The position numbers were made by a program, and so were the translations under genes. Under the pieces are notes generated by a model that was not told where the DNA came from, made no database searches, and saw only the letters and a program-made list of their open reading frames with translations. Positions 1 through 8,222 of a stretch of 64,000 nt of DNA are shown in pieces (within the stretch, counting starts at the first letter, position 1; each line of letters starts with the position of its first letter). The stretch comes from an uncultured Polaribacter sp. (GTDB lineage Bacteria > Bacteroidota > Bacteroidia > Flavobacteriales > Flavobacteriaceae), in assembly GCF_947500975.1 (NCBI RefSeq), contig NZ_CANMUE010000007.1:1-64000 (forward strand), written 5' to 3'.

Positions 1-286
1 TCGTTACCATCACAATTGTCATCAAAGCCATTATTCGCAATTTCAGTAGCGTTAGGATTTATGTTTGCGTTGGTATCGTCACAATCTGTATTATCTGAAA
101 CATAACCTGTAGGCTGAGATTCTGCATCCATGGTTTGATTAGGATTTCCAAAACCGTCACCATCAGCATCTTGATAGAAAGTGGTGGTGATTAATTCGTT
201 ACCATCACAATTGTCATCAAAGCCATTATTCGCAATTTCAGTAGCGTTAGGATTTATGTTTGCGTTGGTATCGTCACAATCTGTAT
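1..286 (-). repeat. 195-bp-period in-frame repeat coding MopE-type units
   Basis: Bases 1-91 are identical to bases 196-286, giving a 195-bp (65-codon) period inside the protease gene. The unit codes for DCDDTNANINPNATEI-type metal-binding loops. The array probably continues past the left edge. Perfect nucleotide identity over 91 bp points to recent duplication or gene conversion. Confidence 0.85.
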
Positions 287-1796
287 CAGCATAGCTGCCA
301 TCACCATCCTCATCTATTTGAGAATTGGCACAACCTGTTTCGTTAACTGTTTCTCCTTGGGGTGTGTCAGGACATTGGTCTAAGCTGTTTGGTACGCCGT
401 CATTATCAGTATCCCCATCCAAAGTGTACGTATAACAAGTAGAAGTATCTGTACATCCGTTTGAAGTAACTACTTTAACGGCATAATTCCCTTCTGATTC
501 CGGACTATAGCTTTGCGATGTTGCTCCTGTTAGTGCTGCATTATTGTTATCACAATCAATCCATTGGTAAGAAACAGCATCACTATAATCTGTACTAAGC
601 GTATTTTCAGATTCTGTGATTGTTTGTGTGATTTCTAGGGTTTCAAAGGTGTAATTATTTCTATATTGATTTCTACCTATTGCCATTGCTTCATCAGTAT
701 CTAAGGCGGTAACCCCTCTTGTTAACCCGTTGTTAAAAGCAACCATTAGTTCGTATTGAAAAACATCTAAAGTGTTAATATCTTCTTCTTTTAACTCTAA
801 ATCAAAATATCCATCTTCATCTGTTTCAATAGCAAAGGATTTATTCCAATAGCCACCAGCGTCTGAGATACTGTTATGTCCGAAGCGAACCACAACATGA
901 TGGAAGTCTACTTCTTCTGTTACAACTTTTCCTCTCAGATGAGCTATTCCGGTAGAACAATCTACTGTAAATAAATCATTATCCCCCATAATTTTTTCTA
1001 TTCGTAAATTTTTGTTACGAACTTCTCTATAATCATAAGCTTCTCCTCTAAAAATTGGATGATAGGCTAATATTGCTGCAGTATAATCAGAAAGTCTTAC
1101 ATCGGCTGTTGTAATACCTACAACTTTCTCATAAGTGCTATTTATAGGTCCCATCATAGTGTTAAATTCTGTATTGTCTCTTTTTGGACCTACATGAGCA
1201 ATTGTTAAGGCGTGACCAAGTTCGTGGTGGATAGCCTTTAAATTTATATCCGAATGATAATCTGTTTCTGCTATATGACTATTAAAATCTATAGCACCAA
1301 CGGCATCTTTTAATTGAAATTTCATTGATCCATTATTGGCATTACCACCACCAGTAAAACCGCCGCCATCTAAAAAATGTACAATGGCAAAAACACTATT
1401 TAATGTTGTTAGATCTGTGTATTTTTCTATAGCTAATTCTCTACCAGTTGTAGTAATACCATCTCCACTATCAATAGCTTCCATAGTGTCTGTAGAAGTT
1501 ACATGGTAAATTAATATTTCTCCATCTGTATTTCTTGCAAACATATTAGTATTTGCAAGGGTATATCCTTTTGTTGTAAGCTGATTTACATAAAAATTTT
1601 CTATATACTGCCCAATATCTTTAAGCCTATTTATATGATCTTGTGTAACCGTAACATCTGAAGGATCTATTACAACTATTCTTACTCTTGGTTCGCTAAT
1701 GGGGGTACTGTCTTCAGTATCGTTGTTAACTATTTGAGAATATAATGAGTTTTGAAAACTTAAAGTTAATAGAAATATAATATAGATCTTTTTCAT
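1..1796 (-). CDS. Secreted zinc metalloprotease with MopE/TSP3-type metal-binding repeats (3' end beyond window)
   Basis: Reading the minus strand from the ATG at 1796 gives an open frame that runs off the left edge, so the C-terminus is missing. It starts with a Sec signal peptide ending in SLYSQ. A catalytic domain follows with the zincin motif HELGHALTIAH near residue 189 (plus strand about 1200-1235), which marks a secreted, gluzincin/metzincin-like protease. After about residue 430 come Asp/Asn-rich calcium-type repeats: a thrombospondin-3-like stretch (DTDNDGVPNSLDQCPD), then MopE-like units (DCDDTNANINPNATEI followed by DDNCDG). Such repeats usually link catalytic and sorting domains in exported flavobacterial proteins; a T9SS tail would be expected outside the window but is not seen. 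Substrate unknown. The frame and the HExxH motif are clear; the export route is inference. Confidence 0.85.
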   Translation of the reverse strand, partial: MKKIYIIFLLTLSFQNSLYSQIVNNDTEDSTPISEPRVRIVVIDPSDVTVTQDHINRLKDIGQYIENFYVNQLTTKGYTLANTNMFARNTDGEILIYHVTSTDTMEAIDSGDGITTTGRELAIEKYTDLTTLNSVFAIVHFLDGGGFTGGGNANNGSMKFQLKDAVGAIDFNSHIAETDYHSDINLKAIHHELGHALTIAHVGPKRDNTEFNTMMGPINSTYEKVVGITTADVRLSDYTAAILAYHPIFRGEAYDYREVRNKNLRIEKIMGDNDLFTVDCSTGIAHLRGKVVTEEVDFHHVVVRFGHNSISDAGGYWNKSFAIETDEDGYFDLELKEEDINTLDVFQYELMVAFNNGLTRGVTALDTDEAMAIGRNQYRNNYTFETLEITQTITESENTLSTDYSDAVSYQWIDCDNNNAALTGATSQSYSPESEGNYAVKVVTSNGCTDTSTCYTYTLDGDTDNDGVPNSLDQCPDTPQGETVNETGCANSQIDEDGDGSYADTDCDDTNANINPNATEIANNGFDDNCDGNELITTTFYQDADGDGFGNPNQTMDAESQPTGYVSDNTDCDDTNANINPNATEIANNGFDDNCDGN

Positions 1797-2202
1797 AATT
1801 AATTGAATTTATTGAGTTGTATTATCTTTAGATAAGATATTAGGGTGTTGTAAATATAAAAGATTTAAGATTTTCAAAAAAATAATTTTGGTTGTTTTAT
1901 ATTCTTAAAATAGTATCTTTTAAACTTTTGTAAAGGAGTAACATAATACTTATAAAGTAAATATTAATCCAAGATTATTTAAGAGATCTTTTTATTTCTA
2001 TGTTTTATAAATTTAATATGAAATTAAGAAGTTATAGAATAGAGGGTATTAATTTTTAAAACTAGATAACTTTTTTGTATAAGTAAAGTGGTGTTGTTTT
2101 AGTAGTAGACAATAACTAATAAAGAAAGTTAGTTAGAATTTTTACAAATGAGAATAAAGTCGAAATAAAGTTTATTTAGCATTTTTCGCTTTTATTTTTC
2201 TA
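1797..2202. other. 406-bp intergenic gap, no gene seen
   Basis: The AT-rich stretch between the protease start and the end of the DKNYY gene has no open frame longer than about 20 codons and no clear terminator hairpin. A small palindrome, TATCT-TT-AGATA, lies near 1826-1837, about 30 bp upstream of the protease ATG, and could be an operator. I see no convincing -7 box there. Confidence 0.5.
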
Positions 2203-3345
2203 TTACTTAATATGTTTTTCATACTTCTCTTTGGTATTTACATAACCAATTTCATAGTAATTATTATTGTCTTTAGACCAAGATGAATTCAGAATTTTAT
2301 CAGGACTTTTAGGGTAACTTTTAGTTGGGAGTATTTCAAATGATTTTAAATCAATATTTTCAATTAAATGATGATGATAAAATATGTTTTTACCATCTGT
2401 AGAATAATTTCTGTTTATTATTTTAAAAGTATTTGGTTTTGCTTTAACTATTTTTTTGCCATGTAAATAAACGTTGCGGTCATCTTTAGCATAGCCCAAT
2501 CCTAAACTTTGTAATAAATGAGGGTTTTTACAAGGTTTTATTTTTACCGCGTGTTGTGTTGAAGTAGATTCGTCAAAATAGTAAGCAAATTGGTTGTCTA
2601 TTGCATATCCACATTTAGATCCATCAATTTCAGATGAAAATAGACTTGGCATTAAGCCTTTATCAAGAACTTTAAAGGTTTTTGGATTTTCAACTTTAGC
2701 TTTTCCGTAAAGAGTTAAAATAATATTATCATTTCCGGAAAAGAGAATATTATGTATTTTAAAATTTGTACTTGTGATACCTCTAACAAGTCGCCCATCT
2801 TTAAAAACTTTTTTTGAATTGATAGCATAATTTTTATTTAATACTTGATAATCGATTACTTTCCCTTTTAAGATAGAAATTGCATTTTCATATGCTCTGC
2901 TATAAGTACTATAATAGAATATTACATCTTTAGAAGCATAATAATTGGATGGTGTATTTTCTTTTGATTTTATGTTGTAGTATTCATTAAAGTCCACTTT
3001 TATTTTTTCGATAATACTTGTTCCAAAATCATTTCCAATACCAATATTTAATTTAAAATCAACAGAAACGATTCCTTTTTTATTTTTAATAAAGCATAAT
3101 TCTATAGGTTGGTTATAGTTATAGAAAATAGTTTTATTAGGTTCTAAGATATTATCAGATTTATATTTCTCAAAGCTTTCTTTACCAGATGTACTTTCTT
3201 TAAAATTTTCATTAAAATGAGGCGTATAAGAAAAGAGTCTTGGTATAATAATTTTATTAGAAGTGTTATTTTCTATTGCTATCTGAATTTTTAAACTTTC
3301 AAATGGTTTTAACTTCTTATTTTTTATAGAGATATTGATTTTCAT
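2203..3345 (-). CDS. DKNYY-type repeat protein of unknown function
   Basis: A soluble protein of about 380 residues. The N-terminal ~110 residues (MKINISIKNKKLKPFESL onwards) look like a beta-sandwich with alternating hydrophobic strands. The rest consists of imperfect units in which a residue pair such as KD, KN or DG-K precedes a short aromatic strand (KDDRNVYLHGKKI, TDGKNIFYHHH, SKDNNNYYEIG), the signature of the DKNYY family (PF13644). No signal peptide or membrane segment is present. The frame opens at 3402, but I place the start at the ATG at 3345, because a flavobacterial -7 box at 3364-3371 lies inside the longer frame. Function is not known; the family occurs in accessory clusters. 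It heads a group of three unknown minus-strand genes. Confidence 0.75.
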   Translation of the reverse strand: MKINISIKNKKLKPFESLKIQIAIENNTSNKIIIPRLFSYTPHFNENFKESTSGKESFEKYKSDNILEPNKTIFYNYNQPIELCFIKNKKGIVSVDFKLNIGIGNDFGTSIIEKIKVDFNEYYNIKSKENTPSNYYASKDVIFYYSTYSRAYENAISILKGKVIDYQVLNKNYAINSKKVFKDGRLVRGITSTNFKIHNILFSGNDNIILTLYGKAKVENPKTFKVLDKGLMPSLFSSEIDGSKCGYAIDNQFAYYFDESTSTQHAVKIKPCKNPHLLQSLGLGYAKDDRNVYLHGKKIVKAKPNTFKIINRNYSTDGKNIFYHHHLIENIDLKSFEILPTKSYPKSPDKILNSSWSKDNNNYYEIGYVNTKEKYEKHIK

Positions 3346-3363
3346 TTTTGTAATGTTATTTAT

Positions 3364-3371
3364 CAAATATA
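3364..3371 (-). promoter_or_regulatory. -7 box TATATTTG of the DKNYY gene
   Basis: On the minus strand the sequence TATATTTG matches the Bacteroidota -7 consensus TAnnTTTG exactly. A transcript would begin about 12 nt before the ATG at 3345, which decides the start codon. No clear TTG is visible 19-21 nt upstream. Confidence 0.5.
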
Positions 3372-3432
3372 TTGCGAAGTTTTTGAGTAAAGAATGAATC
3401 AAATAATAAAATATACATGTTGTTATGGTAAG

Positions 3433-3903
3433 TTATTTTTCCCCATTAATATCATCTTTGGTTTTTAAAATTCCGTCTTTTCCTTTAGAAAGTAGTAAAT
3501 AATCTTTTCCATTTTCTAACTGTTCATAATAAAATTCATTTTTCCAATAGTCCATAGTTATATTTTTTCTTAAAGGATTATTACGAATTATAGTATTCAG
3601 TTTTTCGGGATAAACTCCGAATATTTTTTTTTCATCTTCAAGAATCTGTTTGATTTTAGCAATTTTTTTCTTTGTTATTAACTCTTCATTATTAGAATGG
3701 AATAAATTTCCAAACAATATTCTAACAGTCAAAATTAAGATTAGAAATATTCCTAAAAACTTCAAATAAGGATGAATAATTACCTTTTTTGGTAGATTAT
3801 TTTCCTTTTCAAATTTTCTCCTAGCTTTTTTCTTTTTCCAGAATTTCAATTCATAAAAAATATCAGTAATTGAAAGAAAAAAATCTAATATATTTTCTAT
3901 CAT
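3433..3903 (-). CDS. Single-pass membrane protein with pseudopilin GspG-like C-terminal domain
   Basis: 156 residues. The first ~45 are charged and basic (KFWKKKKARRKFEKE), followed by one membrane segment (LKFLGIFLILILTVRILF, about residues 48-66) and a soluble C-terminal part. The end reads DYWKNEFYYEQL, then YLLLSKGKDGILKTKDDI. This resembles the C-terminal beta-sheet of type II secretion major pseudopilins, where a D-W/P-G-N-x-Y strand is followed by SxGxDGxxGTxDDI. It lacks the prepilin leader and the N-terminal helix of a real pseudopilin, so only the C-terminal fold is likely shared. It sits 39 bp upstream of the 3942-4532 frame stop, on the same strand. Function unknown. Confidence 0.65.
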   Translation of the reverse strand: MIENILDFFLSITDIFYELKFWKKKKARRKFEKENNLPKKVIIHPYLKFLGIFLILILTVRILFGNLFHSNNEELITKKKIAKIKQILEDEKKIFGVYPEKLNTIIRNNPLRKNITMDYWKNEFYYEQLENGKDYLLLSKGKDGILKTKDDINGEK

Positions 3904-3941
3904 TGGATTAGGTTTCTAATTTTACATAATTAGTAATGCTT

Positions 3942-4532
3942 TTATCTTGTTATAATTCCAATTCCTGACCACTTTTCAATATTGTTTTTGGCATTTTCAA
4001 AGTAATTTTTAAAGTCTTTTTCAAATTTAGACTGAGTTAAATCTCCAAGTTTATTGACATATTTTAGACAATCATGAAAAAGCTTTACTTCGTCTTTATG
4101 TGCTGGTTCAAAATTATTCCATTCTTGATGTCGTTTGTCAAACTGAGCATCCCAGGCATTAAAAATTAAATTATATTGATGATTTTCAGCATCTTCATCA
4201 TAGATATTCTTTTTGTCAATTTCCAATGGTTTTCTTCCTCCAAACTTAGGGTTTGGTGATCGAAGTGCTGTAAAACTCATTTTTTCTTTTTTATTCATTT
4301 CTAAAATAATCAAACCAGGATTCCATTCAACAATCCAATATAAATTTTCATTAAATAAAATATAGCTAGATTTTGCAAGAGTATGTAATAAAGCTGAAAA
4401 GCCCTCTATATATTTTATCTCGTTTATGGGCTTTAAATTAGACAAAATATAATCTTTAAAGTATTTTTTATCAAGTATAGAAACTTGAGCCGTTAGTGGA
4501 TTATTCTCTTTATCCCAAATAATATATTTCAT
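3942..4532 (-). CDS. Conserved-looking hypothetical protein
   Basis: 196 residues with no signal peptide or membrane span. I do not recognise the family. It is soluble and rich in aromatic residues, with several Trp (IIWDKE, LYWIVEWNPG, NAWDAQF, QEWNNF) and an acidic, helical C-terminal third (KYVNKLGDLTQSKFEKDFKNYFENAKN). This composition is seen in stand-alone immunity or SMI1/KNR4-like proteins, but no diagnostic motif was found. It is the first of three co-directional unknown genes (4532 down to 2203), probably one accessory unit. The ATG at 4532 is followed immediately by KYIIWDKENN and is a plausible start. Confidence 0.6.
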   Translation of the reverse strand: MKYIIWDKENNPLTAQVSILDKKYFKDYILSNLKPINEIKYIEGFSALLHTLAKSSYILFNENLYWIVEWNPGLIILEMNKKEKMSFTALRSPNPKFGGRKPLEIDKKNIYDEDAENHQYNLIFNAWDAQFDKRHQEWNNFEPAHKDEVKLFHDCLKYVNKLGDLTQSKFEKDFKNYFENAKNNIEKWSGIGIITR

Positions 4533-4657
4533 TCTTCTTTTTTAATATTAACTGACTTATTATTGATATTTTTGGTTTTAATAACTTATACTAAGTCGTT
4601 AGCTAAATTAGATTTTTCCAATCAGAAAGACAAATAGATATCACAACCTTGATTTAA

Positions 4658-4689
4658 ACAAAAAAAACCTCACTAAAAGTGAGGTTTTA
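4658..4689 (-). terminator. Rho-independent terminator after the M28 peptidase gene
   Basis: The perfect stem AAAACCTCAC/GTGAGGTTTT with a short loop is followed on the minus strand by a run of T (plus-strand A-run at 4660-4667). It lies 22 bp past the peptidase stop. Confidence 0.85.
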
Positions 4690-4710
4690 ATATTGTAAAA
4701 TAAATTTAAA

Positions 4711-6267
4711 TTATTTTTTTGCTTCAGCTTTATCAACAATAATTCTGTTTTCTCTGTTTGCAAGTTCCCAAGCAGTATGAAAAATTAAACGCGTTCTGTT
4801 TTCTAATAAATCATATTCAATTTTATCAGGTGTATCACTTGGTTGATGATAATCATCATGTGTACCATTAAAATAGAAAATTACAGGGATATTATTTTTT
4901 GCAAAGTTGTAATGATCAGATCTGTAGTAAAAACGATTAGGATCGTTTTCATCATTATAGGTATAATCTAATTCTACATTTGTGTATTTAGTATTTACCG
5001 CTTCAGAAATTTCGTGTAATTCTGTACTTAATTTATCACTACCAATTAAATAAATATAGTTTCTATCTCCTTCTTTTCTTTTAGGATCTGTTCTACCAAT
5101 CATATCAACATTAAGGTCTGCAATTGTATTTGCTAATGGAAAAATAGGATCTATATCTGTATAATACTTAGAGCCTAACAATCCTTTTTCTTCACCAGTA
5201 ACATGTAAAAATAAGATAGAGCGTTTTGGTGTATGCCCATTTTTAGCAGCCATTTGAAAAGCTTCAGCAATTTCTAATATTGCTACAGTACCAGAACCAT
5301 CATCATCTGCACCGTTATAAACTTTACCATCTTTAATACCTTCATGGTCTAAATGTGCTGAGATTACTAAAATTTCATCAGGCTTTTCTGACCCTTTGAT
5401 AAATGCAGCTACATTTTCAGAACTTAAATCTTTAGCACTTTCAGTATAAGTAAAGTTTAGGTTTGTTTTAATTATTTTAGAATCTTCATCAGAATCTATA
5501 TTAGAGTATATTGCTTTTGCAACTGAGTTATTTACAAAAAAGTAATACATTTTTTCACCTGCATCTTTATCATTTTTTAAAGATATTCTACCAGAACTTT
5601 TTCCATAATAATTAGCAAACATATTATACATATTTGTGTCATAAAATAAAATTGCTTTAGCTCCTTTATCCATAGCCACTTTTCTTTTAGCACCATATTG
5701 TTGTCTTGTAGACCATTTACTAGCTTCTTTAGTTCCTGTAGCAGTATATGTATCACCATCTTTAGGTTCACCTGCTTTAATTAAAACTATTTTTCCTTTA
5801 ACATCAATATTTTTGTAATTAGAGTATTTATCAGTTTCAATACCATAACTTACAAACGCAATTTCACTTTCACTAACAACTCCATTTTTTGCACTAGCAA
5901 TAGAAACAAAATCTTTAACACCATTAAAATTAGCACCATTAACAGACATACTAAGTTCTGGTGCAGCAGCTTTAATTAATTCAACATTTTGAAAATAATT
6001 ATTATCTGGTAATGCTGAAGGAATTTTTAACGATTTATATTCATTCATTAAATATTCCACAGCCATTTTTTGACCTTTTTCTCCAGTTTCTCTACCTTCA
6101 AATTTATCTGAAGCGTAAGTGTATAAATGCTCACTTAATTCTGCAGAAGTAATAGTGGCAGCATATTTTGCAGCTTGATCTACATTTGCATCTTCTTTAG
6201 ATGTATTTTTACTAGTTCCGCAAGCTATAAAAACTAATGCGCTAGCTACATAAAGTATTTTTTTCAT
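4711..6267 (-). CDS. M28 family aminopeptidase lipoprotein with PA domain
   Basis: 518 residues. The N-terminus MKKILYVASALVFIACGTS is a lipoprotein signal with lipobox IAC, so the enzyme is membrane-anchored in the envelope. A protease-associated insert lies around residues 110-270. The M28 catalytic domain follows, with the two-zinc ligands and catalytic acids visible: SAHLDHEG (His), NGADDDGSGT (Asp), TGEEKGLLGS (Glu-Glu), NVDMIGR (Asp) and the late His in THDDYHQPSDT. Members remove N-terminal residues from peptides; the exact specificity cannot be read. It is monocistronic, with its own promoter at 6306-6336 and a strong terminator downstream. Confidence 0.93.
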   Translation of the reverse strand: MKKILYVASALVFIACGTSKNTSKEDANVDQAAKYAATITSAELSEHLYTYASDKFEGRETGEKGQKMAVEYLMNEYKSLKIPSALPDNNYFQNVELIKAAAPELSMSVNGANFNGVKDFVSIASAKNGVVSESEIAFVSYGIETDKYSNYKNIDVKGKIVLIKAGEPKDGDTYTATGTKEASKWSTRQQYGAKRKVAMDKGAKAILFYDTNMYNMFANYYGKSSGRISLKNDKDAGEKMYYFFVNNSVAKAIYSNIDSDEDSKIIKTNLNFTYTESAKDLSSENVAAFIKGSEKPDEILVISAHLDHEGIKDGKVYNGADDDGSGTVAILEIAEAFQMAAKNGHTPKRSILFLHVTGEEKGLLGSKYYTDIDPIFPLANTIADLNVDMIGRTDPKRKEGDRNYIYLIGSDKLSTELHEISEAVNTKYTNVELDYTYNDENDPNRFYYRSDHYNFAKNNIPVIFYFNGTHDDYHQPSDTPDKIEYDLLENRTRLIFHTAWELANRENRIIVDKAEAKK

Positions 6268-6305
6268 GAATTAATATGTATTAAAATTTTGATTTGAATT
6301 AACAT

Positions 6306-6336
6306 CAAATGTAACAAAAAGTTACACTAGCTTCAA
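6306..6336 (-). promoter_or_regulatory. Promoter of the M28 gene with overlapping TGTAAC-N5-GTTACA palindrome
   Basis: On the minus strand a -33 TTG (plus 6334-6336) and a -7 box TACATTTG (plus 6306-6313) are separated by exactly 20 nt, the best consensus Bacteroidota promoter in the window. A perfect 6-bp inverted repeat (TGTAAC, five A, GTTACA; 6310-6326) overlaps the -7 box and spacer, where a bound repressor would block RNA polymerase. Confidence 0.65.
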
Positions 6337-6344
6337 ATTTAATT

Positions 6345-7145
6345 TTAGTTGATAACAAATTGTTGTAAAGTTTTATTAAAGTAAACCAGTTCATTTGGAA
6401 ATAATTTCTCAAAAATTTCTTGATTAATAAGTTCTTTTGTAGTTCCAGAATAGATTTTTTTATCAGTCATAACAACTATTTCATCAGAAAGTTTAATAGA
6501 TAAATTTACTTCATGTGTAGAAATAATTATTGTTTTAGAAGTCTCTTTAACTAATTTTTTTAATAAAGAAAATATTTTAATAGTGTGGTGTAAATCTAAA
6601 TGAGCAGTAGGTTCATCTAAAATAATAATATCTGTGTCTTGAGCCAAAGCTCTTGCAATTAAAACCCGTTGTAATTGTCCATCACTTAATTCGTAAAAAA
6701 GTTTGTTTTTTAAATGCTGAATTTCTGTTTGTTTAATAGCCCAATTTACTTTTTCAATATCATCATTAGATAAAGTGTCAATCCAGTTTGTGTATGGTTG
6801 TCTACCAAGAGCAATAATTTCAAAGACAGTTAATTGACTCTCAGGAAGTTTTTCGGTTAAAACCAGACTTAAAGAAGAGGCTAACTCTTTATTTGTATAT
6901 GTTTCTAAATTTTTTTGATTGATAAAAATGTTACCTTTTAATGAATTTTGAACTTTAGAAATTGTTCTTAATAAAGTTGATTTTCCAATACCATTTTTGC
7001 CTAAAACTGTTACTAATTTTCCTTTATTGATGGATAAATTAATGTTAGAAAAAATAATATTTTCTACCTTTTTAGATTGATAACCTATTGCTAGATTTTC
7101 AGTTTTAAGAACGATATTTTTAGGCTCTAGTTCGATTTTTTTTAT
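6345..7145 (-). CDS. FecE/BtuD-type ABC transporter ATP-binding protein; no standard start codon
   Basis: Translating the minus strand from about 7145 to the stop at 6345 gives a full-length nucleotide-binding domain. It has Walker A GKNGIGKST, a Q-loop region with LALGRQPYTNW-like spacing (IIALGRQPYTNW), signature LSDGQ, RVLIARALAQ, Walker B IIILDEPTAHLD and the H-loop ISTHE. It should power import of iron-siderophore, heme or cobalamin with the permease at 7168-8196 just upstream. The oddity is the 5' end. After an in-frame TAA at 7152-7154 there is no ATG, GTG or TTG before the conserved domain; the first candidates are ATA (7145), ATC (7136) and a later ATC. The first TTG lies inside the domain (6647), past the Walker A. 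So either initiation is unusual or coupled to the permease, or the gene has lost its start. Confidence 0.75.
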   Translation of the reverse strand: MKKIELEPKNIVLKTENLAIGYQSKKVENIIFSNINLSINKGKLVTVLGKNGIGKSTLLRTISKVQNSLKGNIFINQKNLETYTNKELASSLSLVLTEKLPESQLTVFEIIALGRQPYTNWIDTLSNDDIEKVNWAIKQTEIQHLKNKLFYELSDGQLQRVLIARALAQDTDIIILDEPTAHLDLHHTIKIFSLLKKLVKETSKTIIISTHEVNLSIKLSDEIVVMTDKKIYSGTTKELINQEIFEKLFPNELVYFNKTLQQFVIN

Positions 7146-7167
7146 ATTTTTTTAATTTTTAATCTTT

Positions 7168-8196
7168 TTATACAAACACTTTCTTTTTTCTAATTAACAA
7201 CCAAATAACAACTGGTGCACCAAATAAAGAGGTTATTGCATTTATTGGTAGCGTAAATTCACTTGTTGGGAGTTGTGCAATAACATCGCAAATTAATAAA
7301 ATTATTGCGCCAAAAATGGCAACTCCTGGTATTAATATTTTATGATTTGAGGTAGAAAAAACTAATCTTGTAATATGAGGTACAGCCAAACCTATAAAAG
7401 CAATTGGGCCAGAAAAAGAGGTAATAACACCTGTTAATAAACTGGTAATTAATAAAATAATGTTTCTACTTTTTTTAATATTGATACCTAAACTTTTCGC
7501 ATAATTTTCTCCTAATAAATAACTGTTTAAGGGTTTTATGATAGATAAAGTTGATATGATTCCAATGCAATAAATAATAATAAAAACAAGTAATTCATTC
7601 CAGCTTAAATTACCTAAACTTCCAAAACTCCAAAATAAATATTGTTTAATTTGAGTAGCTTCAGAAAAATAAGATAAAACACTTATGATTGCTGATGTTA
7701 AACTACCAAACATCAAACCAATAATTAAAATTGACATGGTATTTTTAACTCTATTTGCAGCAATAATTACAGCAGATAATACTAAAAAAGCACCTAAACT
7801 TGCTGCAATTGGCAAAGACCAATTAGATATTAAATTAGTTGCTAATAAACCTCCAAAAACAGAAGAGCCTAAAATTAAAATAGCAACACCTAAACTTGCC
7901 CCAGAAGAAATACCCAAAACAAATGGACCAGCTAAAGGATTTTTAAATAAAGTTTGCATTAATAAACCACAAATTGATAATCCTGAGCCCACTAACACTG
8001 CTGTAATTGCCTTTGGTAATCTAAAATTTAGAATAATAGTTTCCCAACTTTCTTTTGAGGATGTGCCTCCAGTTATGGTGTTTATTATTTCTTTAAGAGG
8101 AATATTTACAGAACCGAAACTAATGTTCACAAAAAACAAAACAACTAGTAAAATTGATAAAAAAATAAAGTGTTTTGTGTATGATTTGTTTTCCAT
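7168..8196 (-). CDS. FecCD/BtuC family metal-chelate ABC transporter permease
   Basis: 342 residues with about nine to ten hydrophobic segments. The family hallmark lies near residues 58-100: LNFRLPKAITAVLVGSGLS, then MQTLFKNPLAGPFVLGISSGAS. A second marker is SFSGPIAFIGLAVPHITR in the cytoplasmic coupling region near residues 262-279, where the ATPase docks. The protein forms the inner-membrane channel for iron-siderophore, heme or vitamin B12. The ATPase frame follows about 20 bp downstream on the same strand; no binding-protein gene is in the window. It begins 27 bp after rdgB's stop on the same strand, so the order of transcription is rdgB, permease, ATPase. Confidence 0.92.
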   Translation of the reverse strand: MENKSYTKHFIFLSILLVVLFFVNISFGSVNIPLKEIINTITGGTSSKESWETIILNFRLPKAITAVLVGSGLSICGLLMQTLFKNPLAGPFVLGISSGASLGVAILILGSSVFGGLLATNLISNWSLPIAASLGAFLVLSAVIIAANRVKNTMSILIIGLMFGSLTSAIISVLSYFSEATQIKQYLFWSFGSLGNLSWNELLVFIIIYCIGIISTLSIIKPLNSYLLGENYAKSLGINIKKSRNIILLITSLLTGVITSFSGPIAFIGLAVPHITRLVFSTSNHKILIPGVAIFGAIILLICDVIAQLPTSEFTLPINAITSLFGAPVVIWLLIRKKKVFV

Positions 8197-8198
8197 TC

Positions 8199-8222
8199 TG
8201 TCATTCCAGCCAAGGCAAGAAT
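8199..8222. repeat. Fragment of an interspersed repeat (GTCATTCCAGCCAAGGCAAG type)
   Basis: The sequence between the permease start and the rdgB stop reads GTCATTCCAGCCAAGGCAAG, close to the cattccngcgaaggcagg motif that recurs in Bacteroidota intergenic regions. Only one arm is present. Assignment is from memory of the motif; a genome self-search would settle it. Confidence 0.4.

Noticed and set aside
2203..4532. Polymorphic toxin/immunity cassette
   Set aside because: Composition is suggestive, but no toxin domain, VgrG/Rhs/PAAR or T9SS toxin carrier is present next to it; kept only as an open question.
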